The position numbers were made by a program, and so were the translations under genes. Source: Methanobacteriota archaeon (lineage in GTDB: Archaea; Hydrothermarchaeota; Hydrothermarchaeia; Hydrothermarchaeales; JACRDW01). Taken from it: 5,627 nt of DNA. The notes under the pieces are model-generated. The model ran no database searches and was not told the DNA's origin. It was given only the letters and a program-made list of their open reading frames with translations. Positions 4,293 through 5,627 of the stretch are shown in pieces. How positions within the stretch are numbered: position 1 is the stretch's first letter; each line of letters starts with the position of its first letter. The stretch spans positions 1 through 5,627 of the forward strand of contig JACRDW010000111.1 in the NCBI GenBank assembly GCA_016212785.1. The letters are read 5' to 3'.

Positions 4293-5627
4293 ATGAAAAT
4301 CGGCTTCGAAATTCACCAGCAGCTTGAGACGCATAAGCTATTTTGCAGCTGCCCTTCTGAGCTGAAAGAAGAAAAACCAGAAGTAACGGTTGAAAGAAGG
4401 CTGAGACCTACGCAGAGCGAGCTCGGAGAGATAGACAGGGCCGCGCTCGAGGAGTTTCTAAAGGGGAAGAGCTTTGTTTATGAGGTTTATCCTGACACTA
4501 CGTGTCTTGTAGAGCTGGATGAGGAGCCTCCGCACGAGCCGAACGAGGAGGCAATTGATGCCTGCCTTGAAGTTGCTCTAATGCTGAACTGCGACATTGT
4601 GGATGAAATCCACTTCATGCGCAAGCTCGTCATAGACGGCTCAAACACGAGCGGATTCCAGAGGACTGCAATAGTCGCAATGGACGGCTACCTTGAAACA
4701 GATAAAGGAAGGATCGGAATACCGACGATTTGCCTCGAAGAAGAAGCCGCAAGAAAAATCGCCGAGGAGGAAAATAAAACAATTTATCGCCTGGACAGGC
4801 TTGGCATTCCGCTCATAGAAATCACGACCGCGCCGGACATAACGACGCCGGAGCAGGCAAGAGAGGTTGCGCTGAAGATAGGAGAAATTTTGAGGGCGAC
4901 CGGCAGAGTGAAGCGAGGCATAGGGACGATAAGGCAGGACATAAACATTTCTATAGAAGGTGGAGCAAGGGTGGAGATAAAGGGAGTTCAGGAGCTGAAC
5001 CAGATACCGAAAATAATCGAATTCGAAGTCGAAAGGCAGAAAAAATTAAGTAGAACTGGAAAGATTGCCGAAGAAACAAGAGCCGTAAATCCCGACGGGA
5101 CGACTACTTACATGCGTCCTCTGCCCGGGGCTGCGAGGATGTATCCTGAAACTGACATACCGCCGATTGCTGTCTCGAAGGAAAGGATAACGGCTATAAA
5201 CGCGAAGCTTCCCGAGCTTTATGAAGAAAAGATTCAAAGATTTATGAAAAAGCATCGCCTAAGCAGGGAGCTCGCCTCGCAGCTCGTAAAATCCGAGCGT
5301 GCTGAACTCTTCCAACAGGTTGTCAAACAAACTAAAATCTCACCTTCTATTGTTGCGAACACGCTCATCGGCACGCTCAAAGAACTGAAGCGCGAGGGCA
5401 TTGAAACGGAAAAAATCACAGTTAAGAAGCTTATCGAAATTTTCAAAACCGTGGAGCAGGGCACAATCGCAAAAGAGACAATCGGCGAAGTGATAGAAAT
5501 AACAATAAAGAATCCTGACAAACCAATTAAGGTAATCGCCGCAGAATTCGGCATCACCGCATTCGGCGAGAAAGAAGTGGCAGAAATCGTCAGAAAAGCA
5601 CTGGAAGAGCGCAAAGATTTCGTGCAC
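4293..5627 (+). CDS. gatE: Glu-tRNA(Gln) amidotransferase subunit E lacking the AspRS-like insertion (3' end outside window)
   Basis: GatE activates Glu-tRNA(Gln) with ATP and amidates it using ammonia from GatD. The window holds 445 residues. Landmarks separate it from GatB: GFEIHQQLETHKLFCSC (4-20, with a Cys18-x-Cys20 pair), RRLRPTQSELGEIDRAA (35-51), TCLVELDEEPPHEPN (70-84), MRKLVIDGSNTSGFQRT (109-125), RLDRLGIPLIEITTAPDI and IRQDINISIEGGARVEIKGV (about 213-232). Normal GatE then has a GAD-type insertion of over 100 residues. Here EVERQ (245-249) passes through about 17 residues (KKLSRTGKIAEETRAVN) straight into PDGTTTYMRPLPGAARMYPETDIP (267-290). The helical region (from about 306) and the tail domain (from about 370) follow. 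The end KDFVH leaves perhaps 60 residues beyond the window, so the whole protein would be near 500 residues rather than the usual 600 or more. The ATG lies 5 bases after the previous stop and gives the expected N-terminus; no Shine-Dalgarno site is evident. Confidence 0.95.
   Translation, partial: MKIGFEIHQQLETHKLFCSCPSELKEEKPEVTVERRLRPTQSELGEIDRAALEEFLKGKSFVYEVYPDTTCLVELDEEPPHEPNEEAIDACLEVALMLNCDIVDEIHFMRKLVIDGSNTSGFQRTAIVAMDGYLETDKGRIGIPTICLEEEAARKIAEEENKTIYRLDRLGIPLIEITTAPDITTPEQAREVALKIGEILRATGRVKRGIGTIRQDINISIEGGARVEIKGVQELNQIPKIIEFEVERQKKLSRTGKIAEETRAVNPDGTTTYMRPLPGAARMYPETDIPPIAVSKERITAINAKLPELYEEKIQRFMKKHRLSRELASQLVKSERAELFQQVVKQTKISPSIVANTLIGTLKELKREGIETEKITVKKLIEIFKTVEQGTIAKETIGEVIEITIKNPDKPIKVIAAEFGITAFGEKEVAEIVRKALEERKDFVH

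Noticed and set aside
4293..5627. Calling the last gene bacterial-type GatB because it lacks the GAD insertion
   Set aside because: The N-terminal IHQQL, LRPTQSELG, LDEEPPHEPN and VIDGSNTSGFQRT motifs are GatE-specific, and it lies next to GatD; GatB would show VHVQL-type and different following motifs and pair with GatA/GatC.
5046..5627. Minus-strand open frames opposite the end of gatE
   Set aside because: The sense strand encodes conserved GatE helical and tail sequence throughout; the antisense frames are Cys/Phe/Ser-rich shadows without recognisable motifs.
1..5627. tRNA genes, CRISPR arrays, insertion sequences or phage genes
   Set aside because: No cloverleaf-like segment, spaced identical repeats, transposase motifs or terminal inverted repeats were seen; nearly all bases are covered by housekeeping genes.

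Overview
The window is archaeal. The clearest marker is GatD plus GatE, the Glu-tRNA(Gln) amidotransferase found only in Archaea. RtcB with an adjacent archease, TATA-type promoters and nearly leaderless starts agree with this. The exact lineage cannot be read from the sequence, and both edges cut through genes.

Left part, minus strand (1-1038): archease is followed by rtcB, whose 3' end lies beyond base 1. RtcB is the GTP-dependent RNA ligase that seals tRNA exons and repairs RNA, and archease is its activating partner. rtcB also has its own good TATA box in the 48-base gap between the two genes. Bases 1039-1185 form an AT-rich divergent promoter region.

Right part, plus strand (1186-5627): a tight run of argH (argininosuccinate lyase), a 64-codon GatD N-terminal-domain gene, a 348-codon GatD catalytic-domain gene, a DsrE-like gene and gatE (cut by the window end). 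Junctions range from a 20-base overlap to a 5-base gap, so this reads as one transcript starting at a leaderless argH promoter. GatD releases ammonia from an amide donor. GatE uses that ammonia, with ATP, to convert Glu-tRNA(Gln) to Gln-tRNA(Gln). The DsrE-like protein belongs to the superfamily of the TusBCD/DsrEFH sulfur carriers and sits between the two subunits.

The amidotransferase is the most unusual part. GatD, normally one polypeptide, is encoded as two overlapping genes and the usual interdomain linker is missing. GatE lacks the AspRS-like (GAD) insertion domain that GatE proteins normally carry, with only about 17 residues joining the flanks. Together these suggest a compact, three-gene GatDE. 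The archease also lacks the usual histidine in its HTAD motif.
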